From: Persephonella sp.
Lineage (GTDB): Bacteria; Aquificota; Aquificia; Aquificales; Hydrogenothermaceae
Assembly: GCA_030949555.1 (NCBI GenBank)
Contig: JAUZSJ010000051.1
Span: 1-48,719, forward strand
Reading direction: 5' to 3'
Length of the DNA stretch: 48,719 nucleotides
The translations under genes and the position numbers were made by a program. Under the pieces are notes generated by a model. The model searched no databases and was not told the origin of the DNA. It worked only from the letters and a program-made list of their open reading frames with translations. Each line of letters starts with the position of its first letter. Position 1 is the first letter of the stretch. This document shows, in pieces, positions 1 to 9,900 of the stretch.

Positions 1-224
1 AAAAGGGGAAAGGGAACTGGTGGAAAAAAAATAAGGGTGAAAAGAAAAGGAAGAAAAGGAAAAAAGAGTGGTGGAAGTAAAAGGATGCATAAGAAGGAAA
101 AAAGAAAATTCATTTTCAACTTTTCAAAGGTATAAAAAAAAAAAAGAAAATAGAAAAAGGGTAGAAATAAAAGAATTGTAAGGTGGAAGAAGAAGGGAAA
201 CAGGAAGGTTTAAGATTTTTAGCT
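1..224. other. Purine-rich, probably degraded contig end over the folC 3' end
   Basis: On the plus strand only about one base in five is a pyrimidine by my count, unlike the rest of the window. It should encode the second half of FolC on the minus strand. Just inside it the minus strand still reads, after a frame shift, a plausible FolC stretch (DFTFKELELKILNLP), but beyond that the translation turns into Ser/Phe/Leu/Pro filler from a T/C-only strand with no FolC motifs. I read this as low-quality base calling at a sequence end. I see no gene, terminator or repeat unit in it. Confidence 0.6.
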
Positions 225-923
225 CTAACTCCTTAAAAGTAAAGTCCATGCTTCTGTTTTTATTTTGTAGTGGAAACCTACAGGATAGTGGTATATCTCT
301 TTTATTCCATTTATGACAGCCTGAGATATTAGTTCTATCTGCTGTGTTCCTATTACAAGGGGTCTGTCTTTCCTTGCAATACCTATTTTTTCTCTTGCTA
401 TTTCGTAAGTTGTTTCTCCAAGTATATGGGTGTGGTCAAGAGATACGTTTGTTATTATAGATACCTCAGGATACACAACATTTGTTGCATCCCATCTTCC
501 TCCCAGACCAACCTCAAGAACAGCAATGTTAACATCTTCGTCTGCAAAATATCTGAAGGCAATTAGTGCTGAAGCTTCAAAATAAGAAAGTTCATACCTT
601 TCTATTACAGGTTTTAGCTCTTTTATATACTCTTCAAGCTGTAAGTCTGATATGTTCTCCCTGTTTATCTGCCATCTTTCGTTTTCTTCAATCAGATGGG
701 GGGAAGTAAACAGTCCTGTTTTAAAGCCATGTTTTCTAAACAGAGACTCTAAAAAGGCAGCTGTTGAGCCTTTACCGTTTGTTCCAGAGATAAGTATAGA
801 TGGATACTTTCTATGGAGATTTCCTGTATCCTTCAGGGCGTTCCGTATTCTATCTAATCCTGATTTTATGTCAAAAACCTTTCTGTTAAACAGACTGAAC
901 AGTTTCATTTTTTCTGTAACCAT
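225..923 (-). CDS. folC: Bifunctional folylpolyglutamate/dihydrofolate synthase, N-terminal part (frameshifted, 3' end lost)
   Basis: Mur-ligase-family enzyme that adds glutamate to dihydropteroate or folate with ATP in the cytoplasm. The ATP-binding loop ISGTNGKGST is at about residues 45-54, followed by TSPHL, the GLGGRWDATN segment and SLDHTHILG, all in the normal FolC order. Only 232 residues are open against the usual 400-430. Near position 240 the frame breaks and the next frame continues as a FolC-like stretch before running into the degraded purine-rich end. The start at 923 lies inside the 3' end of lgt (38-bp overlap); an internal ATG five codons later is an alternative. It is the last gene of the rpe-def-lgt-folC series. 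Identification is secure; the C-terminal half is not readable here. Confidence 0.88.
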   Translation of the reverse strand: MVTEKMKLFSLFNRKVFDIKSGLDRIRNALKDTGNLHRKYPSILISGTNGKGSTAAFLESLFRKHGFKTGLFTSPHLIEENERWQINRENISDLQLEEYIKELKPVIERYELSYFEASALIAFRYFADEDVNIAVLEVGLGGRWDATNVVYPEVSIITNVSLDHTHILGETTYEIAREKIGIARKDRPLVIGTQQIELISQAVINGIKEIYHYPVGFHYKIKTEAWTLLLRS

Positions 924-1674
924 AAAAGTAGATAATTATTCCTACAGCAACCATTCCTAAGGTGATAATCTGATTCCAGGTCAGCCCTATGTGTGGAATA
1001 GGAGGTGTAACTCCTCTCCAGAATTCAAGAAGAAACCTTTCTAACCCGTACAGAATAAGGTAAAGGGAAAATATCTGACCGTCAAATCTCTTTTTTCTGT
1101 AGATAAAAAGCAGAAATAAAAATATTAAAAAGTTCCCCACGGCCTCCGCCGGCTGTGTAGGATAGAGGGGAATACCTGCAGGTGCAGAAGAATGTTCATG
1201 ATGTGGAAATGTTATGGCAAAATCCTTAAAAGGTGAATCTGGAGGAACAGGTTTTCCATAGCAGCACCCTGCTGCTGTGCAACCAACTCTTCCTATGGCA
1301 TGCCCTACTATTATAGATATTCCTGCAACATCTCCAGCTTTTAAAGGTGAGATGGAATACTTTTTTAGTAAAATCAGTAATACTGAAGCACCTCCTATAA
1401 AAGCTCCAAACCAGTCTATCCCTCCTTTCCACACTGCTACGTAATCAAAAAAGCTTTTAAACTGGTCTGGATGTTCCAGTATGTAGGCAATTCTTGCTCC
1501 AACTATTCCCCCTATAATTGTGAAAGTAAACAGGTTATCTATCTTCTTTGTGTCTATCTTTTCTCTTTTTCCAAAGTATAGAGCTGTCAGGTAGGAAACT
1601 ATAAGGCCTAAAGCAACAAGAACTCCATATGTGTGCACAGTAAAATCACCAATTTCTATAAGGTCTGGAAACAA
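886..1674 (-). CDS. lgt: Prolipoprotein diacylglyceryl transferase
   Basis: Inner-membrane enzyme that moves diacylglycerol from phosphatidylglycerol to the lipobox cysteine of prolipoproteins, the first step of lipoprotein maturation. The 262-residue product has the usual length, about seven hydrophobic segments, an N-terminal motif with HTYGVLVALG, GGIVGARIAYI, and the signature region HAIGRVGCTAAGCCYGKP around residues 125-142; the cysteine-rich variant of the GRxGN signature is common outside enterobacteria. The start is TTG at 1672-1674, preceded at good distance by AGGAGG; no ATG fits better. It follows def after about 10 bases and overlaps folC. The frame is intact. Confidence 0.93.
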   Translation of the reverse strand: MFPDLIEIGDFTVHTYGVLVALGLIVSYLTALYFGKREKIDTKKIDNLFTFTIIGGIVGARIAYILEHPDQFKSFFDYVAVWKGGIDWFGAFIGGASVLLILLKKYSISPLKAGDVAGISIIVGHAIGRVGCTAAGCCYGKPVPPDSPFKDFAITFPHHEHSSAPAGIPLYPTQPAEAVGNFLIFLFLLFIYRKKRFDGQIFSLYLILYGLERFLLEFWRGVTPPIPHIGLTWNQIITLGMVAVGIIIYFYGYRKNETVQSV

Positions 1675-1683
1675 TTCTGCCTC

Positions 1684-2222
1684 CTATTTTGCTTTTGCAA
1701 GCTCCTTTCTTTTTTTCATGTATCGGTCTAAAACTATTCTCCTTTTCACAGGGGAAAGATAACTGATAAATGGTATTCCGTTAATGTGGTCTATTTCGTG
1801 CTGAAGGACAACAGATAAGAAGTTTTCCTGCTTTAATCTCTATATCTTTCCTTCCATATCTTTTGCTTTTACCACAACCTTTTCAGCCCTTGGTATTGTT
1901 ATCTGAACCCCGGAAAGCTTAGACATCCTTCTGTTGATTCTATCTCCCCTTCTTTCTTAACTATCTCAGGATTTACCAGCACCATCTGAACCCCTTCTTC
2001 ACCTTCTTGCTGGTCGTACTTTTTTGTGTTTGTGTCTATAACAATAATCTGGTACGGTATTCCAATCTGGTTTGCTGCAAGACCAATCCCTTCAAGCTGA
2101 TACATCTTTTCAAACATTATATTAACGTACTCCTTCAATCTTTCGTCAAAAAAGTCAACCTCTTTCATCTTCTGCTTAAGTATTCTGTCAGGCCATGTCC
2201 TAATTTCGTATACCATTTTCAT
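1684..2222 (-). CDS. def: Peptide deformylase (frameshifted)
   Basis: Metalloenzyme that removes the formyl group from the N-terminal methionine of new proteins. The first 107 residues are open and hold motif 1 (GIGLAANQIG) and motif 2 (EGCLSFPG, whose Cys is a metal ligand). Right after FPG, at a GGGG run near 1911, the frame breaks. The other frames supply QITIPRAEKVVVKAKDMEGK and motif 3, QHEIDHINGIPF (two His ligands and the catalytic Glu), then a Lys-rich end finishing at the TAG at 1684-1686. At least two indels (near 1911 and 1840) are needed. The ATG overlaps the rpe stop in an ATGA arrangement, so translation is probably coupled. All three catalytic motifs survive, so I read the breaks as sequencing errors. 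Confidence 0.9.
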
Positions 2223-2895
2223 ACCTCTATATATCTAACTTTTTCTTTCAGTTTTTTAACAGCTTCTGCAGGATTTTCCGCCCCAAAAATGGAACTTCCT
2301 GCTACAAATATGATTACTCCGGTTGAAGAAACCTCTCTAATGTTATCCTCTTTTATTCCACCATCAATCTCAATTAATATATCCGTCCTTCCTGTTTCTT
2401 CCATAAGGATTTTCAGCTTTTTTACTTTCTCCAATGTTTGAGGTATAAATTTCTGTCCACCAAAACCGGGATTAACAGACATGATGAGAACATAATCAAT
2501 GAAGTGTATAATCTCTTCTAATGTATTAACTGGAGTTGCAGGATTCAGCACAACCCCTGCTTTTGCTCCAAGACTTTTTATTTTTTCTACCAGTCTATGG
2601 GAATGTATAGTTGCATCCATATGGAAGGAAATCATGTTGACCCCTGCTTTAACAAAATCCTCCACATATTTTTCAGGTTCCACTATCATAAGGTGGGCAT
2701 CAAATGGTAAATCTGTTATTGGCCTTATACTCTCTACGACAGGTATTCCAAAGGTTATGTTCGGAACATATCTGCCGTCCATTATATCAAGATGAATGAT
2801 ATCGGCCCCCCTTCTTCCACCTTTTTAATCTCATCTCCTAATTTTGAAAAATCTGCCGAAAGTATTGAGGGGGCTATTAATTTTATTTCAGACAA
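2219..2895 (-). CDS. rpe: Ribulose-phosphate 3-epimerase (frameshifted near the N-terminus)
   Basis: TIM-barrel enzyme interconverting ribulose 5-phosphate and xylulose 5-phosphate in the pentose phosphate pathway. The main frame carries LDIMDGRYVPN, DAHLMI, SFHMDA, MSVNPGFGGQKF and IEIDGGI, the metal and phosphate sites of the family. The N-terminus (LIAPSILSADFSKLGDEI) is in a different frame and begins at TTG 2893-2895 behind GGGGAGG. The frames meet at a run of six G on the minus strand (around 2807-2812), where one more G would give the expected EEGGADIIHLD. Joined length is about 225 residues, normal for Rpe. First gene of rpe-def-lgt-folC. Confidence 0.92.
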
Positions 2896-2929
2896 GATAA
2901 ACACCTCCCCTTTTTAAGCTTAGATTAAA

Positions 2930-2945
2930 ATATTAGCATACAATA
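2930..2945. promoter_or_regulatory. Putative bidirectional promoter core between rpe and the 2959 gene
   Basis: The plus strand has TTAGCATACAATA at 2933-2945. Read on the minus strand it gives an extended -10 (TATGC followed by TAATAT) about 35 bases before the rpe TTG; read on the plus strand it holds TACAAT about 14 bases before the next gene's ATG. No good -35 is visible on either side. The same 13-bp element recurs at 29314-29326 and, with two changes, at 36839-36851, each time between divergent genes. Confidence 0.5.
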
Positions 2946-2958
2946 GAGGAAAACTATT

Positions 2959-3553
2959 ATGAGAAATTTAAGGGTTGAAATTCCCGCAAGATGTTTCACA
3001 TTTTTGGTACCCTTTCTCTCCTTATCCCATTATACCTGTGGGGTAAACTGTCTGTTGTTTTGATAACGGGAGTTATAATTATAGTCTCTGCTACCTGTTT
3101 CTATGCTCAGGGTAAAAAACAGATGGACAGACTGGTTCTGGAAAATTGTCTTTCTTTTAGAAAGGGAAGAAAATCTGAAAACTGTTCCAGGTAAACAGGC
3201 TTTCTCTCTGTCTGCTGGTATCTGCCTGACTGCACTACTTTTTCAGTGAAAATATTCTGGAAGTAGCGATAGTTACTACTGCTGTATATGACGGTGTTGC
3301 CACAATAATAGGACTTCTCTGGGGTAAACATAGACTGCCTAACGGTAAATCTGTTGAAGGAAGTACAGGAGGTGTTCTGATAAATAGTTTATTTTTATCT
3401 TTTCTTATACCTGTTTTTTACAGTCTGTTGGTTTCTACCTTTTCTGCCTTTATTGAAAATATCTCCTCTAACAGAAGGTGGTATACAGATGATAACTTTT
3501 TGATTCCTCTACTGACAGGAATGTTCTGTTATTTTTTACAGATTCCAGCCTAA
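2959..3553 (+). CDS. Dolichol kinase / diacylglycerol-polyprenol kinase-like membrane protein (frameshifted)
   Basis: Assembled from three frames: MRNLRVEIP, then RKMFHIFGTLSLLIPLYLWGK, then ENILEVAIVTTAVYDGVATIIGLLWGKHR, NGKSVEGSTGG and a C-terminal DNFLIPLLTGMFCYFL. This order (RKxFH near the N-terminus, a D-G-A-GLxWGK block, KSxEGS, final DN-IP) matches the CTP-dependent dolichol kinase / SEC59 / VTE5 group related to CDP-diglyceride synthetase. Members phosphorylate lipid alcohols in the inner membrane; the substrate here is unknown. About five hydrophobic segments. Breaks fall near 2990, 3190 and 3248. The stop lies 18 bases inside the 3' end of the convergent MIP18-family gene. Family call is fairly firm, function open. 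Confidence 0.7.
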
Positions 3554-3847
3554 ATCTCTAAGTTTTTGCTTTCCTTCAGATGAAATCTTTTCTGTGTTCC
3601 ACGGCTCGCTAAAATCCATGTTAACCGATATTTCTTCAAGACCTGGAAAATGTCTGTGAAGGGTTTTTATAACTGTCCTTATTATGTATTTTTCTAAAGG
3701 ACACTGGGGTGTTGTAAGGGTCATAGTCACTTTCAGCCTGTTATCATTAATGTTTATAGATTTTACAAGCCCTAAATCTACAATATTAAGTGGAATTTCT
3801 GGGTCATAAACCTCTTTTAAAGCATTTATAACATCTATCTCTGTCAT
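3536..3847 (-). CDS. MIP18/DUF59-family metal-sulfur cluster assembly factor
   Basis: An intact 103-residue protein with the family pattern: YDPEIPLNIVDLGLV at residues 14-28, TLTTPQCPLE near 43-52 (the conserved cysteine is C49), and FSEPWNTEKIS toward the end. Relatives (SufT, the PaaD group, eukaryotic MIP18) help insert Fe-S clusters into client proteins. It is the last gene of the minus-strand series, four bases after the dihydroorotase stop. There are no suf genes nearby, so the client is unknown. The 3' end overlaps the convergent gene at 2959-3553 by 18 bases. Confidence 0.85.
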   Translation of the reverse strand: MTEIDVINALKEVYDPEIPLNIVDLGLVKSININDNRLKVTMTLTTPQCPLEKYIIRTVIKTLHRHFPGLEEISVNMDFSEPWNTEKISSEGKQKLRDLGWNL

Positions 3848-3850
3848 TAC

Positions 3851-5130
3851 TCAGTCTCTATAAACTATCTTTCCATTGAAAAAGGTATACTTTACCTTCC
3901 CTATCAGCTTCCTTCCAAGGAGAGGTGTGTTTTTGCTTTTGGATTTTACTGTTTCTTCGTTCACTTCCCAGCTTTCTGCAGGGTCAAATATTGTTAGCTC
4001 TGCCTTTTTCCCTTCTTTTATCTGGGGAGGTTCTATACCAATCTTTTTAGCAGGATTTATGGACATTACCTCAACCAGTCTGTCTAACCCAAAATACTCT
4101 TTCTTTACCAGCTCAAGGATTATGGGAAGTGCAAACTGGAGTCCAATCATTCCTGGAGGACAGTGGCTGTGCTCTAACATCTTTTCTTGATGGGCATGGG
4201 GGGAGCGTGGTCTGTTGCTACAATCTCTATAATTCCTGATGCCAGTGCCCACCTCAGTGCTTCAATATCTTCGTGTTCTCTGAGAGGTGGAGAGACCTTC
4301 GCTTTACAGTCAAAGTCCAGCCATTCCTCATCTGTCAGGTAAAGGTGATGGGGTGTCACCTCTGCTGTTACCTTTGCTCCCATTGCTTTAGCCCATGTTA
4401 TGATTTCAACACCAACCTTTGTTGACAGATGGCATATGTGAACAGGCATTCCTGTATGCATAGACAGAACGCAGTCCCTTGCCACCATTGTATCTTCAGC
4501 TTCCGGTGGTAGAGGGGGAAGTCCTAATGCTGCTGATATTTCTCCTTCGTGGGCTACACCGTCCTGAGAAAGGTTTATGTCTTCACAGTGATTAGCAATA
4601 AAACTTCCTATAGAACCTGCATACTCCATAGCTTTGCGCATCAGATGTGCATTGTAAACGGGAGCTCCATCATCTGTAAAGTAAACAGCTCCTGCATCTT
4701 TGAGGAGCCACATCTCAGTGAGCTCTTTACCTTTTCTACCTTTTGTTACTGCTGCAGCAGGTAGAACTCTGCACAGTCCAACCTCTTCTCCCTTTTCTAT
4801 TACATATCTGACGAGGGATGGCTCATCAATGGCCGGCATCGTGTTGGGCATACATACAACTGTGGTGTAACCTCCTGCTACAGCGGAAAGGCTACCTGTG
4901 TATATATCTTCCTTATATGTCTGTCCCGGGTCTCTGAAATGAACGTGAATATCTGTAAAAGAAGGGGTTATTACCATATTCTCTGCATTTATAATATTTA
5001 TGTAAGGTGGCGGTTCTATATTTTCAGATATTTTCTTGATTACTCCTTTCTCTATCAATATATCTTTCTTTTCTGACAGATTATTCTGAGGGTCAACAAC
5101 ATAGCCATTTTTAATCAAGACAGTTTCCAA
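3851..5130 (-). CDS. pyrC: Dihydroorotase (one frameshift)
   Basis: Zinc amidohydrolase that cyclises carbamoyl aspartate to dihydroorotate in pyrimidine synthesis. DIHVHFRDPGQTYKED (His ligands) is near residues 60-75, then MPNTMPAID, ANHCED, HICHLST, EVTPHHLYL and the catalytic TDHAP. Right after ATDHAPP the frame breaks in a run of C on the minus strand (around 4199-4204) and the next frame continues HAHQEKML, CPPGMIGLQ and a normal C-terminus. Total length about 425 residues fits the class I PyrC/PyrX family; with all ligands present it should be active. Start ATG 5130. It sits between lepB and the MIP18-family gene; the other pyrimidine gene in the window, carB, is not linked. Confidence 0.94.
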
Positions 5131-5141
5131 TCCTTACCTCC

Positions 5142-5842
5142 TTACTGGATTACCTTTCCTATTCTATTAAATCTAATTCCAGGAGATTGTGTGTCTACAG
5201 AGAAATAAATAACAAAAGCCTGTCCTATGATGTAATCATCAAGAACAAATCCCCAGAAACGGCTGTCTCTACTGTTATCTCTGTTATCTCCCATGACAAA
5301 GTAATATCCTTCTGGAACCTCTACAGGACCAAAATCCTTACCTATCTCCATCAAATATTTCCATCACTGTATAACTGTAATCTCTTTGTGTATATCTTCG
5401 GTATAGTTTCTATGTACTTGACAGCCCTTGCATTTTTCTCCTTAAAAAATCCAGCTTTTTTCCTTTTTAAAGGTTTGCCATTTAAGTAAACAATATCATT
5501 CTTAACCTCAACAACATCTCCCGGCAGTCCTATTATTCTTTTTATAAAATCTATCTTGGGATTTTCTGGATACTTGAAAACAATAACATCTCCCCTGTCT
5601 GGCTTTGCCATTCTGTTTTTGTATCTGTAAAAGTCTATCCCTGTAAATGGAATGCCTATACTCCAGTCTCCATATACAAGTTTGTTTACCAGAATAAAAT
5701 CTCCCACCAGTAAGGTAGGCTTCATTGAGCCTGAAGGTATATTAAAAGCCTGAGCAAAAAACACTCTGATAAAAGATACAACGATAACAATGAATAAAAT
5801 AGTTTTTACTGCACCTGCTATGGTTTTTTTTTGCTGTTCCAT
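5142..5842 (-). CDS. lepB: Signal peptidase I (one frameshift)
   Basis: Membrane-anchored serine protease that removes signal peptides on the outer face of the inner membrane. A single N-terminal membrane segment (about residues 12-31) is followed by box B, IPSGSMKPTLL, with catalytic Ser39; the general base is Lys101 in DFIKRIIGLPGD. The frame breaks near 5354 after LYSDGNI; the other frame gives GKDFGPVEVPEGYYFVMGDN and NSRDSRFWGF (boxes D and E), then GQAFVIYFS. Total about 233 residues. It follows the thermonuclease gene after nine bases and precedes pyrC by about 11, so the genes are probably co-transcribed. Confidence 0.94.
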
Positions 5843-5851
5843 TTGCAGTGA

Positions 5852-6454
5852 TTACCTCCACAATCCTTTCTTTTTTTCCCGAGCCTCCCTGAAGCATCTG
5901 AGGAACTGTTTCTGGTATTTTACATTTGGTGGAATGGTTAATGGATACGCATATCCTTCACATATTATCTCTCTGTTAAGCATTCTTCCATCAGATAGCC
6001 ATACATATGCAAGGAGTCTTCCGTATCTGTCCTGAGGCTGAATGTCAAACTCTAAAAAAACAGTTTTATAGAACCTCTTCTTTCCTGTCCTTTTAATCGA
6101 GAGGAGATTTTCGGTAAATCTCTTTGCTCTTTTACCAAGCTGAATAATAGTTTTAACATCCCTTTCTGTTTCCTTTGACTGTAATCTTGCCCTTCTGTTT
6201 GGTTTACTTTCAGGTGTATCTATACCTATAAGTCTTACTGTAAACCTGAGGTTTTTTAAAGTCTTTCTGCTGTTAAAAGTAGTTTCTGGTATTTTAACAA
6301 TAATTGTGTCACCATCAATAACTCTGATAACCTTTGCTTTTATATAATCTGAAGGTGGCTTCCATCTGTTTTCGGCTATAGATATTCCAGAAAAGCACAG
6401 TAATATAAGTATAGCTGTTTTAACCCTGATAACCGAACTTTTTAACATCCTCAT
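5852..6454 (-). CDS. Secreted thermonuclease-family (SNase-like) protein
   Basis: A 200-residue protein with an N-terminal signal peptide (hydrophobic TAILILLCFSGISIA after a basic start), so probably periplasmic. The body is an SNase domain: VIDGDTIIVKI, VRLIGIDTPESK and DRYGRLLAYVWL carry the Asp, Arg and Glu positions of staphylococcal nuclease, so phosphodiester cleavage is plausible. An insertion with many Lys/Arg lies between the second and third motifs. The start used (6454) is within the last 35 bases of purE; the second Met is an alternative. The frame is intact. Substrate (DNA or RNA) is not shown by the sequence. Confidence 0.85.
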   Translation of the reverse strand: MRMLKSSVIRVKTAILILLCFSGISIAENRWKPPSDYIKAKVIRVIDGDTIIVKIPETTFNSRKTLKNLRFTVRLIGIDTPESKPNRRARLQSKETERDVKTIIQLGKRAKRFTENLLSIKRTGKKRFYKTVFLEFDIQPQDRYGRLLAYVWLSDGRMLNREIICEGYAYPLTIPPNVKYQKQFLRCFREAREKKKGLWR

Positions 6455-6921
6455 TTGCCTTAAGAACCTTTTCTCTCATTTCTTTTTTGTACTGATGTAG
6501 TTTCTCTCTCACTTCAGGATATGCAACACCTAAAATCTGAGCAGCAAGAACTGCTGCGTTTATCGCTCCAGCTTTCCCTGTTGTAACTGTTGCCACTGGA
6601 ACCCCCGGAGGCATCATAACTGTAGACAGAAGAGAGTCAAGTCCTTTAAAGGAAGAGTTATCAACAGGTATTCCTATGACCGGTATAGAGACCTTGCCTG
6701 CTATTGTTCCTGCAAGATGTGCTGCAAAACCTGCGGCAGCAATTATTACTCCGTATTTTTCCTCGGCTGTTTTACATACTTCAGACACTTCATCAGGTGT
6801 TCTGTGGGCAGAGAGAATATAAACATCAAAGGGTATCTCAAACTTCCTCAGTGTTTCAAAACAGCCTTCCATCAGCTCAAGGTCAGATTTACTTCCCATA
6901 AAAACTGCAATCCTTTTTCAT
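6420..6921 (-). CDS. purE: N5-carboxyaminoimidazole ribonucleotide mutase (frameshift at the N-terminus)
   Basis: Purine-synthesis enzyme moving the carboxyl group from N5-CAIR to give CAIR. The open frame begins at MGSKSDLELM, the conserved substrate loop, and carries SAHRTPDE, GFAAHLAG, IPVIGIPV and PPGVPVATV in family order. The true start is probably ATG 6919-6921 behind AGGAGG; from there the reading is MKK, then a one-base shift at a short G/A run, then IAVFMGSKSD, the usual beginning. The product is about 166 residues, normal for class I PurE. No purK is adjacent. It lies downstream of gltB. Confidence 0.93.
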
Positions 6922-6978
6922 CTATTCCTCCTTTTTTCTGGTAATTTTAAACAGTTTCGAAGGAAAAATCAGTGAAAT

Positions 6979-9900
6979 CTACCTTTTTTCTTCAGGTTTT
7001 GCCTCGTCTGTTTCAGCAGCAGGTTTTTTAATCTCAACAGGAGAAATCTTTACAAAGTTATTTATCTCTTCATCAACGTTAGCCAGTATATAGGATGCAA
7101 TTTCACTATCTGTATAGCCCTTATGTTTTGTAAGGAGTCTTTTAACCTCTTCCACATCTTCACTGTCCAGTTCGTCAACAAAGACATAGGAACTGTTTAT
7201 ATTGTTTTCCATCCTTCCTTCAGGGTCGTAAACATATGCAACTCCACCTGTCATTCCTGCCCCAAAGTTAACACCTGTTCTGCCTAAAACCATAACTGTC
7301 CCATTTGTCATATATTCACAGCAGTGGTCTCCTGCACCTTCAACAACAGCTGTAGCACCTGAGTTTCTTACTGCAAATCTCTCCCCTGCGATGCCTGAAG
7401 CAAATAGTTGTCCACCGGTTGCTCCATAAAGACATGTATTGCCCATTATCACATTTTCGTGGGGCTTTCCTCTGAACTCTTTAGGTGGTTTTATAACAAT
7501 AATCCCTCCAGTCATTCCTTTTCCAACATAGTCATTGGCATCTCCTGTCAGTATAAGGTTCAGGCCGGGAACACAGAAAGCTCCAAAAGACTGACCTCCT
7601 GTTCCTCTGAAGTTAAGCTCTATCTTTGAGAGTCTCAGGCCTTTATCACCGTATCTCTTTACAATTTCGTGGGCTATTCTTGCTCCCACAGACCTGTATG
7701 TGTTCTTTATTACATAAAATCCTGCATAATTTTCCTGTCTCTCTATATAAGGAAGGATATCTTTAAGAATTTCTTCGTCAAATGACTTTTTAGGTGGGTC
7801 GTTTTTCTCCTGCACGCATCTTATAGGTTTTGTCATATCAGGCTTTTCTATAATGTAACCAATATCAACAAATTTTGCTTTGTAGTGGTCTGCTGGTATT
7901 TTAGGTTTGATAAAATCAACCCTACCTATGATATCGTCAAGATGCCTGTATCCAAGGTCAGCAAGCCACCTTCTAACATCCTGAGCAAGGAATATAAGGT
8001 ATCTGATAACATGTTCAGGCTGTCCCGGAAATTTTTCTCTCAATCTTTCATCCTGAGTGGCAACACCAACAGGACATGTATTGAGATGACACTGCCGTGC
8101 CATAACACAACCTTCAGCAACCATAAGAGATGTTCCCAGTCCAAACTCTTCAGCTCCAAGGAGAGCCCCAATAATCACATCTCTACCTGTTTTTATCTGT
8201 CCGTCAATCCTCAATTTAACCCTTCCTCTCAAATCATTGTCTATCAAGTACTTTGGACTTCCGACAGTCCCAATTCCCATGCTGTTCCTGCGTTTTTTAT
8301 TGAGACAAGGGGAGATGCACCTGTTCCACCGTCATGACCTGATATGTGAATAATGTCTGCAAACGCCTTTGCAACACCTGATGCAATTGTTCCTATACCT
8401 GTTTCAGAAACAAGTTTTACTATAACCTTTGCTCTGGGATTTATCATCTTAAGGTCGTATATAAGCTGGGCAAGGTCTTCAATGGAGTATATATCGTGAT
8501 GGGGAGGAGGAGATATAAGTGTTGTTCCCGGTTTTGCCCTTCTGAGGAATGCTATGTATGCATTAACCTTTTTACCAGGTAGCTGTCCCCCTTCACCTGG
8601 TTTTGCACCCTGGGCTATTTTTATCTCTATTTCTTCTGCAGAATTCAAGTATTCGGGAGTAACTCAAATCTTCCAGAAGCAACCTGTTTTATTTTTGAGT
8701 TTTTTATTGTGCCGTATCTTGCAGGGTCTTCTCCACCTTCTCCAGAGTTGGACTTTGCTCCAACTCTGTTCATTGCTTCAGCTATGGTTTCGTGGGCTTC
8801 TTTTGACAGAGCCCCAATAGACATTGCAGCTCCTACAAATCTTTTCACAATCTCCTCTGCAGGCTCCACTTCCTCTATGGGAATTGGTGGTCTGTCAGAC
8901 TGTATCTCAAACAGGTCTCTGATTGTTACAGGTTTTTCTCTCCACGTGTCCTCTGTAAATTTTATATACTCTTCCCAGCTTTCACCTCTGACTGCTCTGT
9001 GCAGGTCCCTCACAGCATTTGGATTCCATGAATGAAACTCTCCATCCCTTCTGTGTCTGAACTCTCCACCTGTTGGGACAACAACCTTTTCTGAAGCAAA
9101 GGCCTCATTAAATCTGATAAGTGTCTCCTGTGCTATCTGTTTTATCCCAATACCTCCAAGCTGTGAAGGTGTTCCTGGAAAATATCTGTCTATTACCTCT
9201 TTTCCTATTCCAAGAGCCTCAAATAGACCAGAGCCTCTATAGCTTTTGATTGTTGCAATTCCCATTTTTGACATTATTTTCAGAAGACCTTCATTTACAG
9301 CTTTACGGTAGTTAAGGACCGCTTCTTCAAAACTTAGGGTGAACTTTCTGTCCTCTTCAACGAGGTTTCTGATTATCTGAACGGCCATATAAGGGTTAAT
9401 AAGAGTAGCTCCATATCCTATAAGAAATGCGAATGAATGGGTGTCCCTCACTTCCGCCGTATCGGCAATAAGTGAAAACTTGCTTCTTTTTCCTTTTCTT
9501 CCCATGTGGGCATTAACGGCAGCAACAGCAAGACCCATCGGTATAGGTGCTCCCTCAATAGAAACATCTCTATCTGTAAGAACTATCAGTTCCTTTCCAT
9601 TATCAACAGCATCCTCAACTCTATTACATATCTCTTCCAAAGTCAGGTTCTAAAGCGTCGTCATATGGAGAGAATATTGCAGGAATTATCTCAACTCTAC
9701 CTTCATACAGTTTTATCAGTTCTTCCATCTCGTTATCAAATATTACAGGGGAGCTGAAAAGAAGCTGTTTTGCATGCTCCGGTGTTTCTGTGAGGAAGTT
9801 TTCCTTTTTACCTACATATGTATTGAGAGACATCACCTTTTTTTCTCTTATAGGGTCAATAGGAGGATTTGTAACCTGGGCAAACCTCTGCTTAAAATAT

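Noticed and set aside
1-224. Purine tract as a short tandem repeat or CRISPR-like array
   Set aside because: There is no fixed unit or spacing; it is irregular A/G sequence.
652-960. Plus-strand reading frames opposite folC, gltB, pyrC, elbB, hom and others
   Set aside because: They are mirror frames of strongly conserved genes, lack ribosome sites and resemble no protein.
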